DNA from: Mucilaginibacter cryoferens
GTDB lineage: Bacteria > Bacteroidota > Bacteroidia > Sphingobacteriales > Sphingobacteriaceae
Assembly: GCF_014205845.1 (NCBI RefSeq)
Contig: NZ_JACHCR010000002.1
Location: 1 to 64,000, forward strand
Direction: 5' to 3'
DNA length: 64,000 nucleotides
This document shows, piece by piece, positions 52,660 through 62,248 of the stretch. The translations under genes and the position numbers were made by a program. Positions within the stretch are counted from its first letter, which is position 1. Each line of letters starts with the position of its first letter. The notes beneath the pieces were generated by a model. That model did not search any database and was not told the origin of the DNA. It saw nothing but the letters and a program-made list of their open reading frames with translations.

Positions 52660-52745
52660 TTAGGATCGAGGTTGGGGGAGTGAGAAGCGGGACAAAATAA
52701 ATTTAGAATATTTTCCAGCAACACGCGCCCCGATTCTCGTACCTG

Positions 52746-53624
52746 TTAAAAGCTCCGCGGCAGCTTTGGGTCGGTTAATATAATGTAATCGGCCAGTAGT
52801 TTAAATTTGCTCCAGTCGGGATTGTTAAAGTTGTTATCCGTATATGCAGCTACGGTAACCACGCGTACATTGGTCGCATATTTTTTTAGCTGGGCTACTG
52901 CGCCCAGCTTTTCTTCACTATGAAACCCTCCGTTAAGTTGCAATATTTTAAAACTGGGGTGGGTTTTATAAAACTTGGCTATAGACCATGCCATGGTAGC
53001 ATCCCACAAGTTTTGTGATTGATAGAGTTGCATACCTGCCATTGCACCATGGCCGCCCATTATACCAATAAATTTATCGTAATAAGCTCCCGTGGCGGTA
53101 TCAATGGGTAGCGGAGCCAGGTAGGCCTTGGCTTGTGCATCCAATTGCTGTAAGCTGCCCAGGCCGTTTCGTGTTACCATGTTGGTATAGCGGGATGGCG
53201 CGTTGGCTGCTATAACCGGTATCTGGTTCTCTTTAGCCAATTCTACAAGCGGGCGGTAATCTTTATAGTTTGGCCAGGTGCGGGCATCACTTATCAGGCT
53301 TTTTTCGCGGATGAGGCCGCCCAGGTACTCATTTAACACCAGTTGGCAATCGGTGGTGAACATCTCCATTGATAGCGCCGTTTTATGCGGGTATTGTTGC
53401 GCCAGTTGTTTAAAAAGTTCAAGTTCCAGCAAATGCCCGGTAGAGTCGTTGTGCTCTTCTCCAAAAAATAATACGTCGGCTTGGGTCATGTTATTAACTA
53501 TATCGGCCGTTGTTGCTGGTTTTTGTGTTGCGGTGTTATATATTTTATAATGAATGGCTGCCGTTGTTTGACTTAAAACAATAAAAGGTAAGCAGGTGAA
53601 AAGCAATATGATAGATAGTTTCAT
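52746..53624 (-). CDS. ChaN-family haem-binding/metalloprotease-like protein
   Basis: The 292-residue protein has a signal peptide (KLSIILLFTCLPFIVLS) and the ChaN (PF04187)/Tiki-related fold. The defining GEEHND is at 55-60, in ADVLFFGEEHND, with a matching His in MGGHGAMAGMQLYQ. The C-terminus contains LQLNGGFHSEEKLGAV, the second conserved histidine. ChaN-like proteins bind haem and are often in iron-uptake loci; Tiki-type relatives are metalloproteases. No iron genes are nearby. It is divergent from rpmH. Confidence 0.85.
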   Translation of the reverse strand: MKLSIILLFTCLPFIVLSQTTAAIHYKIYNTATQKPATTADIVNNMTQADVLFFGEEHNDSTGHLLELELFKQLAQQYPHKTALSMEMFTTDCQLVLNEYLGGLIREKSLISDARTWPNYKDYRPLVELAKENQIPVIAANAPSRYTNMVTRNGLGSLQQLDAQAKAYLAPLPIDTATGAYYDKFIGIMGGHGAMAGMQLYQSQNLWDATMAWSIAKFYKTHPSFKILQLNGGFHSEEKLGAVAQLKKYATNVRVVTVAAYTDNNFNNPDWSKFKLLADYIILTDPKLPRSF

Positions 53625-53688
53625 TTTGTGATTTTAAAACGCTTAATTTACAGGAATAAAAATAGAGCAACAAATAAGAAAAATAGTG

Positions 53689-53719
53689 TTTGATATGTAG
53701 TACATTATTACTACATTTG
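53689..53719 (+). promoter_or_regulatory. Consensus Bacteroidota promoter of rpmH
   Basis: TTTG at 53689-53692, 19 nt, then TACATTTG at 53712-53719, an exact match to the -33 and -7 consensus boxes. It lies 39 bp before the rpmH ATG. This is the best-formed promoter found in the window. Confidence 0.85.
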
Positions 53720-53758
53720 CGCTCTTGTTTTTAAAACTACGAATAGAATAAAATAGCC

Positions 53759-53917
53759 ATGAAAAGAACGTTTCAGCCTTCTCAAAGAAAAAGAAGAAAT
53801 AAACACGGATTCCGTGAACGCATGTCAACTGCTAACGGTAGAAGAATATTAGCAGCCAGAAGAGCAAAAGGCAGAAAAAGATTATCAGTTTCTGACGAGG
53901 GTAGTCATAAAGCATAA
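53759..53917 (+). CDS. rpmH: 50S ribosomal protein L34
   Basis: The 52-residue protein begins [19 protein letters not shown] and continues with [21 protein letters not shown], the complete L34 signature. It is one of the smallest ribosomal proteins, rich in Arg and Lys. A consensus promoter lies upstream. The next gene is rnpA, the usual partner in bacteria. The C-terminal tail ([10 protein letters not shown]) is slightly longer than in E. coli L34. Confidence 0.97.
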   Translation: MKRTFQPSQRKRRNKHGFRERMSTANGRRILAARRAKGRKRLSVSDEGSHKA

Positions 53918-53996
53918 ACCGGTTGCGCCGGTTGGCCATTTGGCCAACTGATGGATACCGATTATCTGCTAAAATCCCGGTTCCAATTAGGCAACT

Positions 53997-54398
53997 ATGT
54001 ATACTTTTAAAAAAGAAGAACGGTTATGTAATAAAAGGTTTATTGATAAGCTTTTTCATAGCGGCTCTTCTTTTTTGTGCCATCCGTTTAAAGTCTCGTG
54101 GTTGTATCATACAGAACCACAGCAATATCCTGCCCAAATATTATTTTCGGTTTCAAAAAGGCGTTATAAACATGCTGTGGACCGGAATTTAATAAAGCGC
54201 TGTATGCGCGAAAGCTACAGGCTACACAAACAACAAAATTTATACAACCTGTTGCAAACCGCCGATAAAACAATTGTGCTATCGGTAGGGTATATTGGTA
54301 AAGAAATTGTGCCTTACAGCGTTATCGAAAAAAAGATGCTGAAAATGCTTGCGCAGCTTGCCGGGCAATTAGCAGTTGCCAATGATACGGCTGTATGA
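53997..54398 (+). CDS. rnpA: Ribonuclease P protein component
   Basis: The 133-residue protein is the protein subunit of RNase P, which removes 5' leaders from pre-tRNA together with an RNA subunit. It opens with [24 protein letters not shown] and has the conserved RNR-like block [23 protein letters not shown]. The rest is a short C-terminal helix. It overlaps the next gene by four bases, so rnpA and yidD are translationally coupled. Gene order rpmH-rnpA-yidD is typical of bacteria. The upstream gap of 79 bp holds no clear promoter. Confidence 0.95.
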   Translation: MYTFKKEERLCNKRFIDKLFHSGSSFLCHPFKVSWLYHTEPQQYPAQILFSVSKRRYKHAVDRNLIKRCMRESYRLHKQQNLYNLLQTADKTIVLSVGYIGKEIVPYSVIEKKMLKMLAQLAGQLAVANDTAV

Positions 54399-54637
54399 TT
54401 TGGCTGTTTAGGTTAATTAAAACACTGGTGGGCTATATTTTTATAGCACTGATAAAAATATACCAGTATTTTATTTCGCCTATGACGGGAGCCTCGTGCA
54501 GGTATACACCAACTTGCTCACAGTATGGTGTAGAAGCCATTAAAAAGCACGGTGCCTTTAAAGGTGGGTGGTTAACCATAAAACGAATTGCCAGTTGTAA
54601 CCCCTGGGGCGGCCACGGGCACGATCCGGTACCATAA
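54395..54637 (+). CDS. yidD: Membrane protein insertion efficiency factor YidD
   Basis: The 80-residue protein is YidD, a small inner-membrane-associated factor that assists YidC-dependent insertion. It starts with an amphipathic helix ([27 protein letters not shown]) and has the invariant C-R-Y-x-PTCSxY pattern in [18 protein letters not shown] and a C-terminal [16 protein letters not shown] overlaps the rnpA stop. No yidC is adjacent here. Confidence 0.95.
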   Translation: MIWLFRLIKTLVGYIFIALIKIYQYFISPMTGASCRYTPTCSQYGVEAIKKHGAFKGGWLTIKRIASCNPWGGHGHDPVP

Positions 54638-54763
54638 TTTAGTCTTAAGTGCTATGTCTTTAGTCTAAAGTGTTAACGGTAAGTAGTTTTTGTATTTACT
54701 GAAGATTTAGAACTCAAGGCTCACTACTCAAGACTTGTAACTTTAGAACTTAAGACTTAACTC
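54638..54763. repeat. Word-array inverted repeat (AGTCTTAAGT words)
   Basis: The left half (AGTCTTAAGTGC, GTCTTTAGTCTAAAGTG) and the right half (CTCAAGACTTG, TTTAGAACTTAAGACTTAA) are built from complementary variants of AGTCTTAAG. The middle is TAACGGTAAGTAG...TTTACTG. It fills the gap before tsaB and ends at its ATG, so it could affect expression. Confidence 0.55.
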
Positions 54764-55456
54764 ATGAGCCTCATTTTACAAATAGAAACCGCAACAACAT
54801 CATGCTCTGTAGCTTTGGCTGCCGATGGTAAGGTTTTGGCTTTTAAACAGGTAAATGAGCGCAACAAACACGCTGAAGTAATCACTCTTTTTACTGAGGA
54901 GTTAATAACAAGTGGTAATTTTACCTATCACGATCTGGATGCTATTGCAGTAAGTTGCGGCCCTGGTTCATATACCGGCTTGCGGATAGGTATCTCAACA
55001 GCCAAAGGACTTTGTTTTGCCCTCGATAAGCCCCTAATAGCCATAGAAACCCTTGAATCCATGGCTTATGGCGTAATTAATGATGCGGCTATAACTATCG
55101 GCCACGATACGCTTTTATGCCCAATGATAGATGCCCGCCGCATGGAAGTTTACTGCGCAATATTTAATACCGCCGGCGAACAGCTAAGGGCTACTTCTGC
55201 AGATATTATTGACGAAAACAGTTTTAATGATTTGTTAAAAGATAAACAGATCTTGTTTTTTGGCGATGGCGCCGATAAATGTGAAGCTGTTTTAGGATCA
55301 AATACCAATGCCAAATTTTTGCATAAGTTTGAAAACTCGGCCACGCACCTTACCCAAAAGGCTGCCGAAAAATTTGCCGCAAAAGATTTTGAAGATGTGG
55401 CCTACTTTGAGCCTTACTATTTAAAGGATTTTATAGCCGGAGTAAAGAAGAGTTAA
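54764..55456 (+). CDS. tsaB: tRNA threonylcarbamoyladenosine biosynthesis protein TsaB
   Basis: The 230-residue protein is TsaB, the ASKHA-fold partner of TsaD in making t6A37 of tRNAs reading ANN codons. Its start ILQIETATTSCSVAL, the central AVSCGPGSYTGLRIGISTAKGLCFAL block (about 62-87) and PMIDARRMEVYCAIF are the family hallmarks. It has lost catalytic sites and acts as a dimerisation scaffold. It stands after rpmH-rnpA-yidD, separated by a word-array repeat. TsaD and TsaE are not in the window. Confidence 0.95.
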   Translation: MSLILQIETATTSCSVALAADGKVLAFKQVNERNKHAEVITLFTEELITSGNFTYHDLDAIAVSCGPGSYTGLRIGISTAKGLCFALDKPLIAIETLESMAYGVINDAAITIGHDTLLCPMIDARRMEVYCAIFNTAGEQLRATSADIIDENSFNDLLKDKQILFFGDGADKCEAVLGSNTNAKFLHKFENSATHLTQKAAEKFAAKDFEDVAYFEPYYLKDFIAGVKKS

Positions 55457-55483
55457 AAGTCAAGAGCCTGAAGTTTAGCGTCT

Positions 55484-55780
55484 AAAGTCAAAACTTTTTT
55501 CAGTTTGATTATTTTCTTTGAATGATTATGCTTTTGACACCGAGAAGATAGGCGGAGCTTCGCAGGTCACCAGATAAATTTTAAGTAAATAAATCCGAAA
55601 TCGAACATCCCAAATCCGAAATCAAAACTCAAAAGTCAAAACTTTTTTCAGTTTGATTTTTTTTTTGAAAAATTATGCTTCTAGCACCAGTAAGATAGGC
55701 GGCGCTTCGCAGGTCACCAAATAAATTTTAAGTAAATAAATCCGAAATCGAACATCCCAAATCCGAAATCAAAAACACGC
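55484..55780. repeat. Tandem duplication, about 148-bp unit
   Basis: Two diverged copies: 55484-55631 and 55632-55780. Each starts AAAGTCAAAACTTTTTTCAG and includes AGATAGGCGG, CTTCGCAGGTCACCA and CCGAAATCGAACATCCC. They differ at scattered bases, so the duplication is not recent. Each unit contains the related words CCGAAATC and AAATCCGAAATC. Together they fill most of the 347-bp gap between tsaB and the next convergent gene. No coding function seen. Confidence 0.8.
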
Positions 55781-55803
55781 TAATCTCTTGATTCTTCCCC
55801 CCT

Positions 55804-57252
55804 CTATTTGTCTGTTTTAAACAAACGTCCCCATAATCGGCCAAAAAAGCCTTTTTCGCCCATTGGGATAAAGCTGGCGTTCATAGGATGTTCAATTACA
55901 GCGCCAAATTTCAAGGAGAATCCTATAAATAGGTCCATGCCCGTGTATGACCCCACATGGTCTATTTGTGTTTGGTTGCCAAGGGCAGCAAAAGCCAGCC
56001 GCCCGGTATTTAACAGTCTTTCCGAGCCGCCAAAAATCTCAATATTGGGCGTTTTATACATAAGCTGAGCGCCTACATTAAATAAGTTGAGTTCATCATA
56101 TGTTCCCGAAAGGCTAAAAGTATAGTTTTCATACTGCACATGGTTAACCAATGCAGCAGTGAAGCCATTATACCACAATTCTTTTGAAGCTACCAGGGTT
56201 GGCGAATATTTGAAGTTACTATCGTAGTCTATCCAATAAGTTTTTGAAGCACTTAACTCCGCTTTCGCATTTGTTTTGGTGGTAAATGATTGTGTGTGCT
56301 CGTTTGCGGGCGGCCCACTCCTAAGCAAGCTGATCACACTGTTGTAAATACTATCTTCACGAAACTTTGAATCCAATCCACCGATGGTAGTGGAGTTATT
56401 AAAATTAGATATAATAGACCGGTTACTCCAATGAATGAAGCCCAGATCTTTAACGTTGGCTTGTATGGTAATTTTATCGTCGGTAAGGTACGATGTGCCA
56501 AATGTGATAGATGCACCGGGGTTACGAAAACTAGGCAGGTAATCATGTGCCGAAGGCTGACCCGGGATGTAGCTTGAATAGTAACGGCCACGCAAAGCAA
56601 TAGTAGCCTGACTTTTAACCGAATCGAATACCGCGTGCGAACTTGCAATGTTAAATTTTGAGTATTTTACACCTAATAATGCGCTTAGTTTAAAACCAAA
56701 GGCAAGCTGTTTATTAATCCGTTCTCTATACGAATAGCTTATCTGGTTATAAGTTTGCATCTGAAAATTATTATTAAAAATACCATCGTAAGGATTGCCC
56801 TTAAAATTTGCCACGTTATCAAATAAAGCAAGGGTTTCGTCAGAAACTAAGCCACGTGCTTCAGCCTTGGTTTGGTACGAGAAGCCCATCTCTACATCGC
56901 CGTTAAGGCTGGTAAATGTTTTAAGCATAATGCCATAAGCATTTACGTTGGCATTTAAATGATTGTATTTGAATTTGCCAATTTTAAGATCGGTTGATTT
57001 ATAGGACGGGTATTTTGAAAACAACCTATTTTTGAGCGCTTGCTGTATATCGCCGGTTATGGAGGCGTTTGCACCGAAATTTGGTATAAAAAAATTGAAA
57101 GCATATTGCCTGCTGGAATCTGGTATAAAAGATCTTACGGAGGGGTTTTCGAACGAATCGTAAAGTGTACCGGTATTGTACTGTGTAAATTGCTGGGCTG
57201 AAACCGAAAGGGAAACGAGTAGAAAACAAAAAATAATGTAAATCTTATTCAT
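55804..57252 (-). CDS. Outer-membrane beta-barrel protein, DUF5723-like
   Basis: The 482-residue protein has a signal peptide (NKIYIIFCFLLVSLSVSAQQ) and a strand-rich body with repeated aromatic-ended strands, as in Bacteroidota outer-membrane barrels. The N-terminal part SFENPSVRSFIPDSSRQYAFNFF matches, from memory, the DUF5723 family. The last segment, IDHVGSYTGMDLFIGFSLKFG, is a typical terminal strand. Function is unknown. ATG 57252 starts the signal peptide; the four upstream codons would need a GTG start. The next gene upstream on the same strand is a membrane-anchored protein. Confidence 0.75.
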   Translation of the reverse strand: MNKIYIIFCFLLVSLSVSAQQFTQYNTGTLYDSFENPSVRSFIPDSSRQYAFNFFIPNFGANASITGDIQQALKNRLFSKYPSYKSTDLKIGKFKYNHLNANVNAYGIMLKTFTSLNGDVEMGFSYQTKAEARGLVSDETLALFDNVANFKGNPYDGIFNNNFQMQTYNQISYSYRERINKQLAFGFKLSALLGVKYSKFNIASSHAVFDSVKSQATIALRGRYYSSYIPGQPSAHDYLPSFRNPGASITFGTSYLTDDKITIQANVKDLGFIHWSNRSIISNFNNSTTIGGLDSKFREDSIYNSVISLLRSGPPANEHTQSFTTKTNAKAELSASKTYWIDYDSNFKYSPTLVASKELWYNGFTAALVNHVQYENYTFSLSGTYDELNLFNVGAQLMYKTPNIEIFGGSERLLNTGRLAFAALGNQTQIDHVGSYTGMDLFIGFSLKFGAVIEHPMNASFIPMGEKGFFGRLWGRLFKTDK

Positions 57253-57388
57253 ATAGTATCTCACCGGGCGTTTGCTGCTATAATTTTAAAAAGATAAAAT
57301 CCAAAACCCATTATCTGTAAAAAAGAATAAAGTAATCAATCAGTTTAACGTAATTAAGCCGATTTGGTTGTGTAATAGCGTAAGTAAT

Positions 57389-58978
57389 TTACTTTTTTAC
57401 CTGGGTGGTGTCGGCATTGGGTATACGCATGCAAAAATTGGTATAAAAGTTCCCGTCTGAGGCTGTAAATTGATATGCGGCTCCGTAAAAGTTTTTCCAT
57501 CCCGGCTGGTTGTTTTCAAAACCATCATAAAAAACATCTTTCAAATCCCGTTTTAATATTTGTTGAGCGTTTTTAAAGTTGATGAAAAAAGCCACATTGC
57601 TTCGCTCGGCCAATAACTGATCAAACTGGTTATACTGATCCATCTTACTAATAAATTTACGGCTGATATAAGTATCTGTATAGCTTACAAGTTCTGCTGA
57701 GGTAGCAGCAAGTACCAGGTAATTATCAATGATCATAAAATACGGCTTCCTGAAAATGCTAAAGGCATCTCCCAATAAAAAGAAAGGCAGTTTCTCGTAA
57801 TTAAACTGGCCAATGTTATCCGTAGTCATTGTGCTGATGTTTGTCATCAATGGTCGTAGTTTCGAGCCATCTTTAACAGCTATTATGGCATATTTTTCCT
57901 GGTAACGGGTGGTTACTACGGCAAACTCGTTGCCCAGTAAATGCTCAAACTCTGTTTTTAAAAACAGGCCGGTTTCCAGCTTTACTTTTGCCAAAAGCTT
58001 ATCCTTTTCATCGTTTACGCCGGCTTTAATATGGAATTGCGATAAATCGACCTCAAATTTGTGGGGATCGGATACTGCGAAGTTGATGCTGTATGCCGTG
58101 GTTGCCGGGAAAATATCTTTTAGATGATTAACTACGGGTTGTTGCCCGGCAAACAGGTTTAAATAGCTGTAAGGATGATTATTTATAGTGGTTAAGCCGT
58201 TAAACATCAAGGCGTCGTTTTTATAGTTGATGCTAAGCGCCGCAACGGCAGGCAACAAACGAAAGCTTTTAAATAAGTCGGTGTTTTTGTTTTTGAACAG
58301 TTGATCAAACAGCGGCGAAAGCTGGGCGTAATTGATGTATAAATTAGCCAGGGAATTGGCGTTTTGCTGATCGGGGAGGGGGATAAATATGTTTTTACCC
58401 TTTTCGTTTTTATACAGAATGCTTTGGTCGATCAAAGCTTTTGAAAAGCTGCCCACAAAAATATTATCATCTTTTTTGATGAGGTAAAAGTGCTTGTTAA
58501 TGGCCTTTACCAAAATATCGTATGCTATGCCAACAGTATTGCGCCGGGTAGTTATTAACAGTGCTCCTTTTGATTGCGTGCTTATTTTTGAAAAAGCATC
58601 GGTATTAAATCCGGCTGATGCTGTAGTGGTTACCAACAGGTTAACGGCATCAGCATCTGATGGATGGACTGATATGAAAATATTTTGCCCCGAAAAAAAC
58701 TGATCTGATAGGGGGGACGAAAGCAATAACTTGCGCAGTGTATCCAAATCGCTTAGCTTTTGCCTGCCAACTACGGCGCTTAGCAGCTGGTTACCGTTAA
58801 ATATATCGTAGAAGCCTTTTTCATTATTAAACTCAAAAACGGCTACCGCGTTATCCGGGATGCTTTGCATTACCTGGTTGTTACGTACCCCCGGCGGGCT
58901 TAAATTTTTGAAATAGACAACCGTTATGGATACGGTGGCAGCCAGCAAAATTAGGGTTATTACTATCAGTCGTTTCAT
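57389..58978 (-). CDS. Membrane-anchored protein of unknown function, 529 residues
   Basis: One N-terminal hydrophobic helix (RLIVITLILLAATVSITVVYF) anchors a large soluble domain, probably periplasmic. The mature part starts VMQSIPDNAVAVFEFNN, reminding me of DUF3352-like bacterial proteins that monitor or bind envelope proteins, but I cannot confirm this. No catalytic motif is visible. It lies upstream of the DUF5723-like barrel on the same strand with a 136-bp gap, so co-transcription is possible. Confidence 0.6.
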   Translation of the reverse strand: MKRLIVITLILLAATVSITVVYFKNLSPPGVRNNQVMQSIPDNAVAVFEFNNEKGFYDIFNGNQLLSAVVGRQKLSDLDTLRKLLLSSPLSDQFFSGQNIFISVHPSDADAVNLLVTTTASAGFNTDAFSKISTQSKGALLITTRRNTVGIAYDILVKAINKHFYLIKKDDNIFVGSFSKALIDQSILYKNEKGKNIFIPLPDQQNANSLANLYINYAQLSPLFDQLFKNKNTDLFKSFRLLPAVAALSINYKNDALMFNGLTTINNHPYSYLNLFAGQQPVVNHLKDIFPATTAYSINFAVSDPHKFEVDLSQFHIKAGVNDEKDKLLAKVKLETGLFLKTEFEHLLGNEFAVVTTRYQEKYAIIAVKDGSKLRPLMTNISTMTTDNIGQFNYEKLPFFLLGDAFSIFRKPYFMIIDNYLVLAATSAELVSYTDTYISRKFISKMDQYNQFDQLLAERSNVAFFINFKNAQQILKRDLKDVFYDGFENNQPGWKNFYGAAYQFTASDGNFYTNFCMRIPNADTTQVKK

Positions 58979-59063
58979 AGCGGTTCGCTTTACAAAGATA
59001 GAATTTTACCCTGCGGCATTAAAGTAATACTTTCAATTGGTTAACTTAGCTTTTTATATCTGC

Positions 59064-59468
59064 ATGAACAAACAAATAATCATCACTGCTTCTGTTTTAG
59101 GTATGCTGGCGGTAATAACCGGTGCCTTTGGTGCGCATGGCCTAAAAGCCGTGTTGCCCGCTGCACAGTTAGAGGTATGGCATACCGCTGTACAATACAA
59201 TTTTTACCACGTATTCGCGCTGCTTTTTCTATCTACATTAAAGGGGTATAAAAGCAAGCTTATCACGGCTTCGTATTATCTGTTCACTTTCGGAGTTGTG
59301 TTTTTCTCCGGCTCGTTATATTTGTTAAGCTGTCGCAGTATCATCGGTTGGGATTGGTTGGTTGTTATGGGGCCAATAACACCACTGGGAGGTCTGTTGT
59401 TTATTTTAGGCTGGCTAATGCTGGCTATATGGGCTTTTAGAGATAAAGGTTTTTTGGACAAAAGATAA
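59064..59468 (+). CDS. DUF423-family small membrane protein
   Basis: The 134-residue protein has four hydrophobic segments and the DUF423 opening (ITASVLGMLAVITGAFGAHGLKAVL) with the conserved VWHTAVQYNFYHVFALLFLS in the second helix. DUF423 proteins are small integral membrane proteins of unknown role; in E. coli YgdD. ATG 59064 is preferred over the TTG at 59037, because the family starts at this Met. It lies upstream of priA, with 118 bp between. Confidence 0.88.
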   Translation: MNKQIIITASVLGMLAVITGAFGAHGLKAVLPAAQLEVWHTAVQYNFYHVFALLFLSTLKGYKSKLITASYYLFTFGVVFFSGSLYLLSCRSIIGWDWLVVMGPITPLGGLLFILGWLMLAIWAFRDKGFLDKR

Positions 59469-59586
59469 AGGCCTTTTTGATAAAAGATTTTGTCTTTTGC
59501 ATACTTTAAACAAACCATACCGTGAAAAAAGAAGCCGCTTTAAATTTTGCGTTAACTCCTGATTATAACTTCTTTACTCTTTAAAA

Positions 59587-62076
59587 ATGCTGGAATTTGC
59601 CGAAATTGAGCATACCGATCGTAAAACACTTTTTGTTGAGGTGATTTTGCCTTTGTCTATCTCAAAAAACTATACTTACCGTGTGCCCTTTGAAATGAAC
59701 AACGCTATAGCCGTGGGCAAAAGGGTAGTGGTGCAGTTTGGCAAAAGTAAACTCTATACAGCAATAGTTAAAGAGATCAGTTTGCTTGCTCCGGAGAAAT
59801 ACGAAGCCAAATATATTATTGAGGTACTAGACGACAGGCCTGTTGTTACTTCACATCAACTCCATTTTTGGCACTGGATAGCCGATTACTACCTGTGCAA
59901 CGTTGGCGAGGTGATGAATGCCGCCCTGCCCGCCGCTCTTAAACTGGCCAGCGAAACCCGGATAGCGCTCAATAAAGAATTTGATATAGACCGGGCTACA
60001 CTGCACGATAAGGAATTTTTAATTGTAGAGGCGCTGGATATTCAGCCCGAACTAACTATTAGTGATATTGCCAAACTGCTTGGTCAAAAAACGGTAATGC
60101 CTATTTTGAAGCAGATGTTTGAGAAAAACCTCATCCACATCAGCGAGGAAGTGAGCGAGCGGTACAAACCACGTAAGCGTACTTTTATCACCATAAACCC
60201 GGTATATAACAACCCAGAGAATTTGCGCGAGCTTTTTCCGATACTGGAAAAGCGTGCCCCCAAACAAGCCGATGCGTTATTGGCCTACATAAAACTGTCT
60301 CGTACCCAAAAAGCGATCACCAAAAACGAACTGATTGAGGAAAGCGGGGCGGGCGAATCGAGCATAAAATCGCTGATAGAAAAAGAAATTTTATTGGCGG
60401 TAGAAAAAAATGTGAGCCGCCTGCATTTTGAAGAAAATGCCGATGCTGTAACCAATTTTGAACTGAACGAGCAGCAAACCGAGGTGCTGGAAAGTATTCG
60501 TATGCAGTTTAAGGAGAAAGATGTTACGCTGCTGCACGGGGTAACTTCATCTGGTAAAACGCAGTTGTATATACGGCTGATAGAAGAAATGATGCGTAAC
60601 AACAAGCAGGTGCTTTACCTGCTGCCCGAGATTGCGCTTACCACACATATTATAGAGCGCCTGCGTATTTATTTTGGTGCCGATATTGGTGTGTACCATT
60701 CCCGTTTTAATGATAACGAGCGGGTTGAGGTTTGGCAAAAGGTATTAAATAACGATTATAAGGTGATATTAGGTGCCCGGTCATCACTGTTTTTACCTTT
60801 TAATAATCTGGGCCTGATAGTGGTTGACGAAGAGCACGAAACCTCATATAAACAGTTTGATCCCGCGCCAAGATATAATGCCCGCGATGCGGCCATCTTT
60901 TTGGCAAATATGCACCAGGCCAAAGTACTGCTTGGGTCAGCCACGCCATCATTTGAGAGTTATCACAATGCCAAAACCAATAAGTATGGCTTTGCGGAAC
61001 TCACCGAACGTTTTGGCGGTGTACAGCTGCCGGATGTGGAGGTGGTGAGTATTGCTACAGAAACTAAACAAAAAACTATCCAGTCGCACTTTACCAGCGT
61101 ATTAATGGCTGGCATCACCGAGGCTTTGGCGAATAAAGAGCAGGTGATTCTTTTTCAAAATCGCCGTGGATATGCACCAGTATTGATGTGTAAGATTTGT
61201 GCTTACACGCCCAAATGTATCAATTGCGATGTAAGTCTTACCTATCACAAAAGTAGCGGCAAGCTGCATTGCCATTACTGCGGATACAAGGAAGATTCGC
61301 CATCTATTTGCCCGGCCTGCGGATCAACCCACCTGGAATATAAAGGCTTTGGTACCGAAAAGATAGAAGACGAGTTAAGCCTGTTATTACCAGAGGCCCG
61401 CATTGCCCGTATGGACCTGGATACAACCCGTTCGCGCAACTCGCTCCAAACTATACTTAACGATCTGGAAGAAAAAAAGATAGATATACTGGTGGGTACC
61501 CAAATGGTAGCCAAAGGGCTCGATTTTAGTGATGTTACCCTCATTGGCATTATCAACGCCGATAGCCTGCTTAAGTTTCCGGATTATAGGGCCAACGAAC
61601 GTAGCTTTCAGATGCTAGCCCAGGTAAGTGGCAGGGCAGGCCGCAGGGGTAAGCAGGGCAAGGTGGTGATACAAACTTATGATCCATTTCATCGTATCAT
61701 AAAACAGGTGATAGCTAATGATTACAGCGATCTGTACCATACCGAAATGGCAGAGCGTAAAAGCTTTAAATATCCACCGTTTTACCGCATCATTAACCTG
61801 GATATCAAACACCAAAATCCCGAGGTGTTATATAATCAATCGGCATACCTGGCCAATGAGTTGCGCAAGCACTTTGGCGAACGGGTTATAGGACCCGAAG
61901 CTCCACTTATTAGCCGGATACGGAACTATTACATCAAATCTATTATGCTGAAGTTTGAGAAAGATGGTATTTCTATTGTAAAAGCTAAGGCGATATTAAA
62001 GGATGTTATTGTGCAGTTCCAAACTACCAAGTTGAGCAAGGGATGTATTGTGCAGCCAGATGTTGATCCGTACTAA
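59587..62076 (+). CDS. priA: Primosomal helicase PriA
   Basis: The 829-residue protein is PriA, which restarts stalled replication forks. The N-terminal DNA-binding domain (about 1-120) starts VILPLSISKNYTYRVP. The helicase core has Walker A GVTSSGKT at 318-325 and DEEH at 414-417. The zinc-binding Cys cluster starts at Cys535 (CKICAYTPKCINCD, then CHYCGY and CPACGS). The C-terminal part has GRAGRRGKQGKVV and the family ending. All key motifs are intact. The gene is longer than E. coli priA (732) because of an inserted winged-helix-like segment after the DNA-binding domain. Confidence 0.97.
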   Translation: MLEFAEIEHTDRKTLFVEVILPLSISKNYTYRVPFEMNNAIAVGKRVVVQFGKSKLYTAIVKEISLLAPEKYEAKYIIEVLDDRPVVTSHQLHFWHWIADYYLCNVGEVMNAALPAALKLASETRIALNKEFDIDRATLHDKEFLIVEALDIQPELTISDIAKLLGQKTVMPILKQMFEKNLIHISEEVSERYKPRKRTFITINPVYNNPENLRELFPILEKRAPKQADALLAYIKLSRTQKAITKNELIEESGAGESSIKSLIEKEILLAVEKNVSRLHFEENADAVTNFELNEQQTEVLESIRMQFKEKDVTLLHGVTSSGKTQLYIRLIEEMMRNNKQVLYLLPEIALTTHIIERLRIYFGADIGVYHSRFNDNERVEVWQKVLNNDYKVILGARSSLFLPFNNLGLIVVDEEHETSYKQFDPAPRYNARDAAIFLANMHQAKVLLGSATPSFESYHNAKTNKYGFAELTERFGGVQLPDVEVVSIATETKQKTIQSHFTSVLMAGITEALANKEQVILFQNRRGYAPVLMCKICAYTPKCINCDVSLTYHKSSGKLHCHYCGYKEDSPSICPACGSTHLEYKGFGTEKIEDELSLLLPEARIARMDLDTTRSRNSLQTILNDLEEKKIDILVGTQMVAKGLDFSDVTLIGIINADSLLKFPDYRANERSFQMLAQVSGRAGRRGKQGKVVIQTYDPFHRIIKQVIANDYSDLYHTEMAERKSFKYPPFYRIINLDIKHQNPEVLYNQSAYLANELRKHFGERVIGPEAPLISRIRNYYIKSIMLKFEKDGISIVKAKAILKDVIVQFQTTKLSKGCIVQPDVDPY

Positions 62077-62152
62077 ACACGATTTAAGGGTTTGGCGATT
62101 TTGAATGGGAAGATTTCGCGAAATTCTAAAGGGGAATGACAATATAAAACTA

Positions 62153-62235
62153 TGTCCTTGCGAGCGCAGCAATTACGTAGCCATGCTTATTCACCCTGTA
62201 GAGTTACGAGATTGCCGCGCTGCGCTCAATTACAA
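62153..62235. repeat. Interspersed inverted repeat (TTGCGAGCGCAGC type)
   Basis: CTTGCGAGCGCAGCAAT near the left end pairs imperfectly with ATTGCCGCGCTGCGCTC near the right end. The family word TGTCNTTGCGAG relates it to the repeat at 20061. Confidence 0.6.
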
Positions 62236-62248
62236 CTGTTTTTAAACG

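Noticed and set aside
52221..52724. Open frame of 167 codons antisense to mscL
   Set aside because: mscL is unmistakable on the plus strand; the antisense frame is a composition shadow.
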